Positions 15,361 through 24,438 of a stretch of DNA of 44,789 nt are shown one piece after another. The position numbers and the translations under genes are program-made. Origin of the DNA: a virus; IMG/VR virus record IMGVR_UViG_3300035145_001847, positions 1 through 44,789 of that record. One strand, written 5' to 3'. Within the stretch, counting starts at the first letter, position 1; every line of letters begins with the position of its first letter. The notes beneath the pieces were generated by a model. It saw only the letters and a program-made list of their open reading frames with translations. It was not told the origin of the DNA and did not search any database.

Positions 15361-17883
15361 ATGGCAACATCAAACAATAGTGTAATTGTTTCAAGAATAC
15401 AAAACAGACGAGGGCTGAAACAGGACCTTCCAAGCCCATTACGACCTGGTGAATTAGGACTAGCAACAGATAGTCAGCAACTTTACATAGGAACTGATCC
15501 TAGTTTAAGTAATGAAAACGGTAAAACATTACAAACAGAAAATCACACTGGTTCTGTAAGAGATACTGTAGCAATATCTCACAATCAGATTATAAAATTT
15601 ACAGTACCTCATATAAGATTTCCTGCCGGTACATTCTCAGGTACTGAAAAAACTATAAGTTATACTCCTAGTACAGAAAAAACGTACACATTACCAAATT
15701 CAGGTAGTGATACAAGAAAAACATTTAGGGAAACAGTTGCCGATGGCAACTTTATTAATTTAGAAAATAATTTGGCATTTACAGCCAATACTATCACAGT
15801 AGTGAAAAACGGTGAAATTTTAAATGGTGATGATGATGCTACCGTGTCAACTTTAATTAGTAATGATTATATATTTTCATGTAATACTGCATTAGCAAAT
15901 ACACATACGGCTACATTTAGAAATCTACTTACAGCAACTGATGAAGTTGCAATAACATATTATGGTAATAGTGCAGTAATACAATCTTTAGATGGTCATG
16001 AAACTGCAGATTCTAGAATTACATTTTATAGTCCCTCACAAAACTTTTATAGCCAGTACTCTATTCCGGATTTCAGAAAAATAGATGAAAAATTTGTAAG
16101 AGTTGCCGCAGATACAGGTGTGGGGCATATTGGTTTAGAGTATAAGCATATATCTATTGTTGCTGATAGTGGTGCAAATATTAGTTTTGCTTCATTAGGA
16201 AACTTATTAACAAGTCAGGTAACTGAAACAGCAAACGTAGTAACATTTACACCAGTAGGTGCATCAGATGTAACTGTTGCGTATAATAACTCTGGTGAAG
16301 ATTATAATGCCAGTAGTTATTTTAATCACGTATATGTAGAAGAAGTTACCAATAGTTGGGTAAATAATAAAACTATACCTTTAACAGCAAGTAATTCAAC
16401 AAGTATATCATTTACTCTACCTTCAGGAAATGCTTGGCAAACAGCAAGATCATGTACTGCCGCAGAATCATCAGGTGGTACTACAACTATTACTGGTAAT
16501 GTTGATGGCCTTACTGCAAATGATTATGTTAAATTTATAGGTTCTAACGCAACACAATTTAATGACACCGACAAAATATATCAAGTACAAAGTGTAAGTA
16601 CGGGTTCATTTACGGTTACTGAAGACAACGTAAGTTCAGCAATTACGAGTAATTTAGATTATATAAATTATGGTTCTGATAATAGTGGAGCCAATGTACA
16701 GATTTTTTCACCTTTACATGGTGTACCAGTTGGAGCAGATTTTAAACTTGCAGGAAGCACATCAACTGGGCAGGTAGCAAATGGAAATGCTACACTTATA
16801 GGAACAGCAACAGATAATACATTCTTTATAGTGGCGGCAGGCGCAGGAACATCAAATGTTACAGGTACAGCAGATGTTGTATTTGGTAGTGATACGTCTG
16901 GGAACATATCTCGTGTTAGAAGCACAGATTTAAGTAGTGCAACGAATCTTACTGAAGCAGTAACTATTGTAAGTGATTTATCAGATGCAGATGTATGGGA
17001 AAGTTTACAATTAGTACCAGATGGATTTAATAACAGAGTATTCTTTACTAGTAAGGCATCTAAGACATCAACACCGTTTGATTTTAGACTACATAACGAT
17101 AGTGCAGATACATTAGGTACACTACAATTATTAGATAATGATTATGTTTATGGTAGTAAAGTATATGATAAGAATACTTCAGTAAAGGCAAAGTTAGAAC
17201 TTTGGTTACAGGAAAAATTAATTGATACTGAAATAAATTTATTTGAATCTGTAGCAATTAATACTACTTCTTATTCTCCTACTTCTTCAATTGCTAATAT
17301 TGAATCATATAGTACTGTTGTAGATAGTGAGTTTAAAGATATAGATTTTACTAGTAAAGAAGAAGCAGAAAATTTTGCATATATTTTAAATAATCTATAT
17401 TTTAGATCTTCTACAGATGTAGAATCCAAAGGTCTAGTAAATACCAAATTAAATGTTGAACTACTTACAGCACAAGCATCAGCATCTGGACAAGCATTAA
17501 CTACATTCTCTTCTACTAATACTGCTACTATAAAAGCAAATGGTACTATAGAAGAAAATGAAGCACCTTTTGTTATAGACACCACTACATACGATACTCA
17601 TGTATTAGAATATAGTGTAAAATATGATGGAACATCTGATGGTAACTACAGAAGAGTAGGCACCATATTTTTAAATACATATGAAAATAGTGTTACAGGT
17701 AATTCAGGTGTTATAATTCAGGATATTGCAAGTGATGTAAGTGATACATTATCTGGAAATGTTTCTTTTAGTGCCTCATACGATGCAAGTAATAATACAA
17801 TATCATTATCAAGTACAAATAACGTAGGAGGATCTGGCGAAGATCTAACTATGAATTGGATACAAAGGCGTTGGAGTTCCTAA
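15361..17883 (+). CDS. Tail-fibre-like structural protein
   Basis: 840 residues. The N-terminus reads IVSRIQNRRGLKQDLPSPLR then PGELGLATDSQQLYIGTD, the hallmark start of many phage tail-fibre and baseplate-attached proteins, in which an RRG...LRPGE...D..x.YIG unit binds the tail. The remainder is a long T/S/N/G/V-rich beta-structure repeat region, typical of fibre shafts and receptor-binding regions, with no catalytic motif seen. Strong late promoter and Shine-Dalgarno site. Most likely an adhesin or host-contact protein; the receptor is unknown. Confidence 0.75.
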   Translation: MATSNNSVIVSRIQNRRGLKQDLPSPLRPGELGLATDSQQLYIGTDPSLSNENGKTLQTENHTGSVRDTVAISHNQIIKFTVPHIRFPAGTFSGTEKTISYTPSTEKTYTLPNSGSDTRKTFRETVADGNFINLENNLAFTANTITVVKNGEILNGDDDATVSTLISNDYIFSCNTALANTHTATFRNLLTATDEVAITYYGNSAVIQSLDGHETADSRITFYSPSQNFYSQYSIPDFRKIDEKFVRVAADTGVGHIGLEYKHISIVADSGANISFASLGNLLTSQVTETANVVTFTPVGASDVTVAYNNSGEDYNASSYFNHVYVEEVTNSWVNNKTIPLTASNSTSISFTLPSGNAWQTARSCTAAESSGGTTTITGNVDGLTANDYVKFIGSNATQFNDTDKIYQVQSVSTGSFTVTEDNVSSAITSNLDYINYGSDNSGANVQIFSPLHGVPVGADFKLAGSTSTGQVANGNATLIGTATDNTFFIVAAGAGTSNVTGTADVVFGSDTSGNISRVRSTDLSSATNLTEAVTIVSDLSDADVWESLQLVPDGFNNRVFFTSKASKTSTPFDFRLHNDSADTLGTLQLLDNDYVYGSKVYDKNTSVKAKLELWLQEKLIDTEINLFESVAINTTSYSPTSSIANIESYSTVVDSEFKDIDFTSKEEAENFAYILNNLYFRSSTDVESKGLVNTKLNVELLTAQASASGQALTTFSSTNTATIKANGTIEENEAPFVIDTTTYDTHVLEYSVKYDGTSDGNYRRVGTIFLNTYENSVTGNSGVIIQDIASDVSDTLSGNVSFSASYDASNNTISLSSTNNVGGSGEDLTMNWIQRRWSS

Positions 17884-17890
17884 TTGAATA

Positions 17891-18313
17891 ATGTTTCATA
17901 AGAACTTATCTGGATCAGAAAGATTAAGTATATGGCGCAACGTTAGACAGAAGACTCACAATAACATTTTAGAAGTCTTAGAAGATTTCTCTACAATAGA
18001 ACCATTACCAAGATATCTAGATTACTACACACCCTCTAGTTGGCCTAATGTTTTTGAAATAGTAAACGAAGGTTACTTTTGTCAAAGTGGTATAAGTTTA
18101 GTATTGTTATCCACACTAATTAATAAAGGTTTCATATCTAAAGATACAATACAACTTCCTGTGATAAGTAATAATATATTAGGGACATCAGGGCTAGTTA
18201 TATATGATAGAGATTTAGTATATAATTTTACACCTGGTGAAATAGTTTCTTGGGAATACGTTAAAGAGAATGCCACCATATTCCAAATTCATAAAACATT
18301 TGAATTAGCATAG
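17891..18313 (+). CDS. Hypothetical protein adjacent to the tail fibre
   Basis: 140 residues, starting MFHKNLSGSERLSIWRNVRQ. Mixed alpha/beta, no membrane segment, no recognised motif. It begins seven bases after the fibre stop and is presumably co-transcribed with it, so it may be a fibre chaperone or attachment protein. The Shine-Dalgarno site is weak, and no function can be stated from the sequence. Confidence 0.6.
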   Translation: MFHKNLSGSERLSIWRNVRQKTHNNILEVLEDFSTIEPLPRYLDYYTPSSWPNVFEIVNEGYFCQSGISLVLLSTLINKGFISKDTIQLPVISNNILGTSGLVIYDRDLVYNFTPGEIVSWEYVKENATIFQIHKTFELA

Positions 18314-18320
18314 AAACTTA

Positions 18321-18365
18321 TTGACATTTATATAGTTTTATATTAAAATGATATAGAAATAAATA
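18321..18365 (+). promoter_or_regulatory. Promoter region of nrdA: sigma70-type plus late-like octamer
   Basis: TTGACA at 18321-18326 and TAAAAT at 18344-18349 (17-bp spacer) fit a sigma70-type promoter. A second element, AATAAATA at 18358-18365, fits the late octamer. Either or both could drive nrdA. GAGGA precedes the ATG at 18393. Confidence 0.6.
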
Positions 18366-18392
18366 TATCGTATAAACAGACTGAGGACACAC

Positions 18393-20681
18393 ATGCAAGT
18401 TAAAAAGAGAGACGGCACACTTGAAGACTTAAACATAGATAAATTACACAAAGTTGTCATGTACGCCTGTGAAGACATTTCAGGTGTTAGTGCCTCAGAA
18501 GTAGAAATCAATAGTCAAATTCAGTTCTTTGAAAGTATTGCAACAGAAGATATTCAAGAAACACTTATCAAAAGTGCCGCAGATTTAATCTCAGAAGAAA
18601 CACCAAACTATCAGTATGTAGCAGGTAGACTAATTAACTATCATTTGCGTAAGCAAGTTTATGGTGAGTTTGTACCACCTTGTTTGTGTGATATCATTCA
18701 AGATAATATAGACGCAGGATTTTACGATGCGGAGTTTACTGAACTATATACTAAAGCAGAAATAGATGAACTTAACTCTCATATTAAACATGAGAGAGAT
18801 GAAGTTTTAACTTATGCGGCTATGGAACAATTCCGTGGCAAGTATCTTGTGCAGAACAGAGCAACTGGTGAAATATTTGAAACACCACAAGTTGCGTACA
18901 TGATGATTGCGGCAACATTATTTGCAAAGTATCCTGCAGAAACAAGAATGAGTTATGTAAAAGCATATTACGATGCTATTAGCACATTTAAAATTTCCTT
19001 GCCTACGCCTGTTATGGCGGGTGTAAGAACACCACAAAGACAGTTTAGCAGTTGTGTACTTATAGAAACAGACGATAGTTTAGATAGTATCAATGCAACT
19101 AGTAGCAGTATCGTAAAGTATGTAAGTCAGAAAGCAGGTATAGGTATTGGTGCAGGACGTATTAGAGCAGTTGGATCTAAAATTAGGAGCGGAGATGCAA
19201 CTCATACAGGAGTTATTCCTTTCTATAAAATGTTCCAGTCAGCAGTAAAAAGTTGTAGCCAAGGTGGTGTAAGAGGCGGAGCGGCCACACTATACTATCC
19301 TATTTGGCATTTGGAAGTTGAGGACTTATTAGTATTAAAGAATAATAAGGGCACAGAGGACAACAGAGTGCGTCATATGGACTATGGTGTACAGTTTAAT
19401 AAACTTATGTATGAAAGACTTATTAGTGGTGGAAATATTACTTTGTTTAGTCCTAACGATGTGCCTGAATTATACGATAGTTTCTTTAACGATCAAGAGA
19501 AATTCCAAGAACTATATGAGAAAGCAGAACGTATGACTAGTATTAGGAAAAAGTCTATACCTGCAATAGAACTTTTCAGTGCCTTTGTAACAGAACGAAA
19601 AGACACAGGTAGAATTTATTTAATGAATGTTGATCATGCTAATACTCATGGGTCTTTCATTGAGGAAGTTGCTCCTATAAAACAAAGTAATTTATGTTGT
19701 GAAATTGATTTACCTACAAAGCCATTAAATGATGCAAAGGATGAAGAAGGTGAAATAAGTTTGTGTACATTAAGTGCAGTCAATTGGGGTGTAATTAAAG
19801 ACTTACAAGAGATGGATAAAATTTGTAACCTAGCAGTCAGAGGTTTAGATGAATTACTAGATTATCAGGAATATCCTGTAATAGCGGCAGAACTTAGCAC
19901 TAAGAAAAGACGACCTTTAGGTATAGGAATTATTAATTTTGCATATTGGCTAGTTAAAAATGATAGTAATTATCAAGATCCTAACTTAGAACTTGTTGAT
20001 GAGTGGGCAGAAGCATGGAGTTATAGTTTAATCAAAGCAAGTGCAGATTTGGCTGTAGAAAAGGGTACTATAGAAGGTAATGAAGAAACAAAATATGGGC
20101 ATGGTATTACGCCTAATCAAACATACAAAAAAGATGTTGACGAATTAGTTAAACACAAAGAAAGACAAGACTGGAAAGGTTTGCGTAAGCAGTTAAAAGA
20201 AACAGGTATTAGAAATAGTACACTAATGGCACTTATGCCTGCAGAAACTTCTGCACAGATAAGTAATAGTACAAACGGAATAGAACCTCCACGCAGTTAT
20301 GTAAGTATAAAACAAAGTAAACATGGAGTATTGAAACAAGTAGTACCAGGGTATCCATATTATAAAAATAAATATGATTTGTTATGGGATCAAAAGTCCC
20401 CACAGGGTTATTTAAAAATAATGGCGGTCCTACAAAAGTACATAGATCAGGGAATTTCGGTAAATACATCTTACAATCCAGAACATTATGAAGATGAGAA
20501 AGTGCCAATGAGTGTACTTATACAGGATATCTTAATGTTTTATAAATACGGCGGTAAACAGTTATATTATAATAACACTTATGATGGACAAGGTGAAATA
20601 GATATACATAAAGAAGATAAACAGGACGAATTAGCAATATCAGAAATAGATGACGAAGATTGCGAGAGTTGTAAAATATAA
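18393..20681 (+). CDS. nrdA: Class Ia ribonucleoside-diphosphate reductase, large subunit
   Basis: 762 residues, near the full length of T4 and E. coli NrdA. It reduces ribonucleoside diphosphates to deoxyribonucleotides for phage DNA synthesis, with NrdB. An ATP-cone allosteric domain starts at MQVKKRDGTLEDLNIDKL. The ten-stranded barrel shows FSSCVLIETDDSLDSI (redox Cys), GIGIGAGRIRAVGS, KSCSQGGVRGGAATLYYP, QSNLCCEIDLP (the catalytic N-x-C-x-E) and SLCTLSAVNWG. The C-terminus DCESCKI is the mobile cysteine pair that thioredoxin or glutaredoxin reduces. Good Shine-Dalgarno site. It abuts nrdB (last base shared), so the pair is translationally coupled. Confidence 0.97.
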   Translation: MQVKKRDGTLEDLNIDKLHKVVMYACEDISGVSASEVEINSQIQFFESIATEDIQETLIKSAADLISEETPNYQYVAGRLINYHLRKQVYGEFVPPCLCDIIQDNIDAGFYDAEFTELYTKAEIDELNSHIKHERDEVLTYAAMEQFRGKYLVQNRATGEIFETPQVAYMMIAATLFAKYPAETRMSYVKAYYDAISTFKISLPTPVMAGVRTPQRQFSSCVLIETDDSLDSINATSSSIVKYVSQKAGIGIGAGRIRAVGSKIRSGDATHTGVIPFYKMFQSAVKSCSQGGVRGGAATLYYPIWHLEVEDLLVLKNNKGTEDNRVRHMDYGVQFNKLMYERLISGGNITLFSPNDVPELYDSFFNDQEKFQELYEKAERMTSIRKKSIPAIELFSAFVTERKDTGRIYLMNVDHANTHGSFIEEVAPIKQSNLCCEIDLPTKPLNDAKDEEGEISLCTLSAVNWGVIKDLQEMDKICNLAVRGLDELLDYQEYPVIAAELSTKKRRPLGIGIINFAYWLVKNDSNYQDPNLELVDEWAEAWSYSLIKASADLAVEKGTIEGNEETKYGHGITPNQTYKKDVDELVKHKERQDWKGLRKQLKETGIRNSTLMALMPAETSAQISNSTNGIEPPRSYVSIKQSKHGVLKQVVPGYPYYKNKYDLLWDQKSPQGYLKIMAVLQKYIDQGISVNTSYNPEHYEDEKVPMSVLIQDILMFYKYGGKQLYYNNTYDGQGEIDIHKEDKQDELAISEIDDEDCESCKI

Positions 20682-21778
20682 TGACAGTATTAAATACAAA
20701 AAATAGAGTAGATCATACTAAAGTAAAAATGTTCTTAGATCCAACAGGAGGTCCTGTAGTCCAACGATATGATACTCTTAAATATAAACAGTTTGACAAA
20801 TTAACAGATAAACAGTTAGGCTTCTTTTGGCGTCCAGAAGAAGTAGACATACTTAAAGACGCAACAGATTTTAAAAACCTATCAGAACACGAACAACATA
20901 TCTTTACCTCCAACTTAAAGAGACAAATACTATTAGATAGTGTGCAAGGCCGCTCCCCTAATATTGCTTTTCTGCCTGTGGTTAGCCTTCCTGAATTAGA
21001 AACATGGATTGAAACATGGGCATTTAGTGAAACAATACATAGTAGAAGTTATACACATATTATAAGAAATGTATATGCTAATCCTAGCAAAGTATTTGAT
21101 GAAATGCTAGACATAAAAGAAATATGTGATTGTGCAGATAGCATTACTGAAAACTACGATAGGCTTATAGAATATAATCTACTTAGAGATTCAGGCAGTA
21201 AGAAATATGACTTATACGAACATAAGAAAAGAATTTGGAAATGTTTAATGAGTGTAAATATTTTAGAAGGTGTTCGCTTTTATGTATCATTTGCATGTAG
21301 TTGGGCATTTGCTGAACTTAAAAGAATGGAAGGTAATGCTAAAATTATCAAACTTATTGCACGTGACGAAAATGTACACTTAGCAAGTACACAACAGATG
21401 CTAAAATTCTTACCACAAGAAGATAAAGACTTTGCAAAGATTAAAAAAGAAACAGCAGAAGAATGTAAGCAAATGTTTATAGATGCTGTAGAACAAGAGA
21501 AAGCATGGGCAGAATACTTGTTTAAAGATGGTAGTATTATTGGACTAAATGCTGAACTATTAAAACAATATGTAGAATTTATTGCGGCCAAACGAATGCA
21601 CGCCGTAGGCTTAGAAAAGATATATAATAGTGGTACAAATCCTTTACCTTGGACTCAACAATGGATTACAGGTAGTTCAGTACAGGTTGCACCACAAGAG
21701 ACAGAAATATCATCCTACGTTATAGGTGGAACAAAACAAGACGTAGATGGAGACACATTTAAAGGCTTTAGTTTATGA
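20681..21778 (+). CDS. nrdB: Class Ia ribonucleoside-diphosphate reductase, small subunit
   Basis: 365 residues. It carries the di-iron site and tyrosyl radical that start catalysis in NrdA. Motif SETIHSRSYTHIIRN gives E117, H120 and the radical tyrosine Y124, equivalent to E. coli E115, H118, Y122. A later RDENVHLASTQ supplies the second ExxH iron ligands. All key residues are present, so an active enzyme is expected. The C-terminus GDTFKGFSL is the usual docking tail for NrdA. Starts on the last base of nrdA. Confidence 0.97.
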   Translation: MTVLNTKNRVDHTKVKMFLDPTGGPVVQRYDTLKYKQFDKLTDKQLGFFWRPEEVDILKDATDFKNLSEHEQHIFTSNLKRQILLDSVQGRSPNIAFLPVVSLPELETWIETWAFSETIHSRSYTHIIRNVYANPSKVFDEMLDIKEICDCADSITENYDRLIEYNLLRDSGSKKYDLYEHKKRIWKCLMSVNILEGVRFYVSFACSWAFAELKRMEGNAKIIKLIARDENVHLASTQQMLKFLPQEDKDFAKIKKETAEECKQMFIDAVEQEKAWAEYLFKDGSIIGLNAELLKQYVEFIAAKRMHAVGLEKIYNSGTNPLPWTQQWITGSSVQVAPQETEISSYVIGGTKQDVDGDTFKGFSL

Positions 21779-22104
21779 TAGTAGATTTAAAAGAATTTCT
21801 TAATAAAGTAGTTACAATTAAAACATTAACAGGGTTAGAACTTATAGGTAAATTTATAGGTACTGATGACGATAATAAACTAATTGTACTAACACATCCT
21901 AAAATGGTTGTTTTAACTAATTCAGGTGACAATCAAGACAACTCTATAGCAGTTGTGCCATTCACATTTTCTTCTGTAACAGAGCAAATAGATCTAAGTA
22001 CTGATAAAATCTTGTCTATTAGCGAATCTATAAAAGAATGTGCAAAAGATTACTTAGATATTGTAGAAGGAAAATCAGAAGAAAAGGCAGAAGACGATAG
22101 TTAA
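21775..22104 (+). CDS. Small hypothetical protein, possibly Sm-like fold
   Basis: 109 residues, overlapping nrdB by 4 bases (ATGA). The first 70 residues have the rhythm of an Sm-like beta barrel: LNKVVTIKTLTGLELIGKFI, then a short acidic turn, NKLIVLTHPKMVVL, and IAVVPFTFSS. The last 35 residues are acidic and helical. Sm/Hfq-like proteins bind RNA, but the key RNA-binding residues cannot be confirmed by eye, so this is only a fold guess. Co-expression with nrdAB is implied by the overlap. Confidence 0.6.
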   Translation: MIVDLKEFLNKVVTIKTLTGLELIGKFIGTDDDNKLIVLTHPKMVVLTNSGDNQDNSIAVVPFTFSSVTEQIDLSTDKILSISESIKECAKDYLDIVEGKSEEKAEDDS

Positions 22105-22107
22105 TTA

Positions 22108-22115
22108 GATAAATA
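22108..22115 (+). promoter_or_regulatory. Late promoter (GATAAATA), leaderless arrangement
   Basis: GATAAATA, then CTATT, then the ATG at 22121. No Shine-Dalgarno site. Confidence 0.85.
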
Positions 22116-22120
22116 CTATT

Positions 22121-22390
22121 ATGCCTAGTTTAGCAAAACAATTCAGTCTGGTAGGTACTGGTATGATCCAGGCTCCATGTGCAACATCCGTTTTTTGCGA
22201 AGGTACTGCTGTATCTTTAACAGGAGACACAGTTTCTCCTCACGGCGAAACTCCTCACACTAACTCTTTCGTTGTATTAGGTAGTTTTACTGTTTTTGTT
22301 GAAGGTAGAAGTGTAACAATTACTGGAAGTCCTACTAGTTGTGGGCATACAGTTAGCATGGGTTCCCCTACAGTATTCGTAGGAAGTTAA
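22121..22390 (+). CDS. PAAR-domain spike-tip protein
   Basis: 89 residues. The sequence follows the PAAR plan: an N-terminal hydrophobic start, GTAVSLTGDTVSPHGETPH, SFVVLGSFTVFVEGRSVTIT, SCGHTVSMGSPTVFVG. The His and Cys residues (H in SPHG and TPH, C and H in SCGH) can bind the zinc that stabilises the cone. PAAR proteins cap the central spike of contractile tails (T4 gp5.4) and sharpen it for membrane piercing. A late, leaderless promoter fits a virion protein. Confidence 0.85.
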   Translation: MPSLAKQFSLVGTGMIQAPCATSVFCEGTAVSLTGDTVSPHGETPHTNSFVVLGSFTVFVEGRSVTITGSPTSCGHTVSMGSPTVFVGS

Positions 22391-22402
22391 TAACTTACTA
22401 AA

Positions 22403-23416
22403 ATGGCTAGCCTGATCTCTGTAAAAGGCCCTCACGCCAGAAACGATAATAACTTTATTCGAATACAATGGAACATGGGTAATTCATGTAATTACGAATG
22501 TGAATATTGTCCCCCTCAATTACATGACGGAAGTAAGCCTTGGCTCAGCAAAGATCAATATATAGATGCTATAAATAAATTTTCTTCGTATTATAATGGT
22601 TTAGGTAAACGTGTAGACTATGAATTGATAGGCGGAGAGGTAACAGTAATTCCAGGCTTTGAGGATATTATAAGAGCAATAAGTGAATATAATACATCTA
22701 GTACAGTCTATACAAATGCTAGTAGAACTGTTAATTGGTGGTCTAAGGCTAAACACTACATGAATGCAGTAGTATTAACATTTCATCCTTTAACACAAGA
22801 AAAGCAACACTTTATAGATGTAATAAATGAAATAAAAGAGCACGTTTTTATAGATATTAATATTGCTGGTGTAGGCGGACAAGTATTAGATTTAGGTAAT
22901 TATGTAGAAGAATTAAGAAATTTGTTTTTAAATTGTGAGCATAATGACTATAATCATGTCAGTATATGTGTAAAGACCATGTATAAGAAGCTCTTAGGGC
23001 GTCACAGTAAGCAACAAACATACTGGGATTACACAGAACAGGAAAAAGAAGTCTTAGAAAGACCAGGAATTAAACAACAAGAAGTTAGAAGAGAATCGAA
23101 TGTAGAAGATGATTCCCCCGCTCCCGATCCAAATGCATTTATGACAGAGTTTTTATATGATGACGGAACTGTAGAATATGTACAAGGGCATCAAATAATA
23201 GATAAAGGACTTAACAGATTTAGAGGACTAAGATGCCATTTAGGATTCGAAAGTTTAAACATAGATGCAAGTGGAGAAATTTATAGTAGTTGGTGCGGTG
23301 CAAAAAACTTTGGTAATATATCTAATAATACTTGGGAATTGCCTGAAACTAAAACTGTTTGCCCATTTGATTTTTGTAATAATATATCAGATATTTCTAT
23401 AACAAAGACTCTATAG
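22403..23416 (+). CDS. Radical SAM enzyme with a C-terminal SPASM-like cysteine region
   Basis: 337 residues. CNYECEYC (C29, C33, C36) is the CX3CX2C motif that binds the catalytic 4Fe-4S cluster and S-adenosylmethionine. YELIGGEVTVIPGFEDII is the GGE-type SAM contact. The C-terminal part has further cysteines in a SPASM/Twitch-like arrangement (RGLRCHLGF, SWCGAKNFG, TVCPFDFC), suggesting an auxiliary cluster. SPASM enzymes modify peptides or carry out difficult oxidations; the substrate here is unknown. It starts 12 bases after the PAAR gene without a clear Shine-Dalgarno site. Its 3' end overlaps the convergent minus-strand gene by 20 bases. A ferredoxin gene at 28451 could supply electrons. 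Confidence 0.85.
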   Translation: MASLISVKGPHARNDNNFIRIQWNMGNSCNYECEYCPPQLHDGSKPWLSKDQYIDAINKFSSYYNGLGKRVDYELIGGEVTVIPGFEDIIRAISEYNTSSTVYTNASRTVNWWSKAKHYMNAVVLTFHPLTQEKQHFIDVINEIKEHVFIDINIAGVGGQVLDLGNYVEELRNLFLNCEHNDYNHVSICVKTMYKKLLGRHSKQQTYWDYTEQEKEVLERPGIKQQEVRRESNVEDDSPAPDPNAFMTEFLYDDGTVEYVQGHQIIDKGLNRFRGLRCHLGFESLNIDASGEIYSSWCGAKNFGNISNNTWELPETKTVCPFDFCNNISDISITKTL

Positions 23417-24395
23417 TATCTTTTTTACCATTTACAAACTCACATAATATGTTATAAATGTTTTGCACATATACATCTTTATATCTAATTCTATGATTAA
23501 ATTTATCTGGAGTCCAATCAGGTATATAAGCATTAGTTACTGCTGTCATTTCTTCTATACTATTAAAAATATGACCTTTGTATGATATGCATGTTAAATT
23601 ATTAAAAGATTCTTGTGATTTTATATCAGGTAATGATGTATCTAATATGCTTATACCTTTATCATTTACATAATTTTTTAAAAGATGCCAGCCTTCATTT
23701 GTCTTTGTAAAATTAAAATCTTCTTGTTCAAATTTACTAAATATTTCTTTTAATTCTTTAAACTCATTAAAAGGTTTATAAAAGCAATCTAAATTGTATT
23801 CTTCAACGCCATGAATATCATAAAGCCATTCACCTTCTTCTGTTATAATGTGGTTTAAGTTATTATAGACACATACACCAGGGTGTATTTCTAATGTATA
23901 ATTATTCTTTTCACATATATCTATTACATATTTAACATCTGACAAATTATGTTTATATAGCATATACTGGATTCTTGGCCTTACTTTAAAATCTAATTGT
24001 AAATTTTTAAATAATATATTACTATAATCAGGTATTGTTAAACCTATAGTATCTTTATATCCATATATTTTAAAACAAAATTCTATATTATGAGCTAATG
24101 TTTTTTCAATTTTATTACTAAATCCATTAGTATTAATATTTACAACTATATCTGATCTTCTACAAAATAGTAATAAATCTAATATTCTTGAATACTCCAT
24201 AGGATCTCCAAGAATGCTGTAAAGAGTTATTTGTTTTGGAGATGTCTTTTTAAGATATTTTTTAAGTAAATCAAAATTTAATTCTTCATTGTTAAAAAGT
24301 CTTTTACCAAATCTGTGAAATAACCAAGATCCCTGTGACTCCACACATACATATTGATTATTTTTAGATGTAAGATCAATAAAGATATTATCCAT
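23397..24395 (-). CDS. Radical-SAM-like protein lacking the cluster motif
   Basis: 332 residues. A segment KQITLYSILGDPMEYSRILD then RRSDIVVNINTNGF matches the GEP and TNG elements of the radical SAM barrel, but the CX3CX2C cluster motif is absent from the N-terminus. It may be a catalytically dead partner or an unrelated TIM-barrel protein. The start at 24395 is exactly five bases after a minus-strand late octamer, with no Shine-Dalgarno site. It converges on and overlaps the active radical SAM gene, so simultaneous late transcription would produce complementary 3' ends. Function unknown. Confidence 0.65.
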   Translation of the reverse strand: MDNIFIDLTSKNNQYVCVESQGSWLFHRFGKRLFNNEELNFDLLKKYLKKTSPKQITLYSILGDPMEYSRILDLLLFCRRSDIVVNINTNGFSNKIEKTLAHNIEFCFKIYGYKDTIGLTIPDYSNILFKNLQLDFKVRPRIQYMLYKHNLSDVKYVIDICEKNNYTLEIHPGVCVYNNLNHIITEEGEWLYDIHGVEEYNLDCFYKPFNEFKELKEIFSKFEQEDFNFTKTNEGWHLLKNYVNDKGISILDTSLPDIKSQESFNNLTCISYKGHIFNSIEEMTAVTNAYIPDWTPDKFNHRIRYKDVYVQNIYNILCEFVNGKKDTIESLL

Positions 24396-24400
24396 ATCTC

Positions 24401-24408
24401 TATTTATT
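24401..24408 (-). promoter_or_regulatory. Minus-strand late promoter (AATAAATA), leaderless arrangement
   Basis: On the minus strand AATAAATA is followed by GAGAT and then the ATG whose first base is 24395. Identical geometry to the plus-strand leaderless genes. Confidence 0.8.
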
Positions 24409-24438
24409 TGATCTTATTTGAATATTAGTTAAGAACGA

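Noticed and set aside
20233-20508. Minus-strand 91-codon frame within nrdA
   Set aside because: Shadow of a firmly identified gene.
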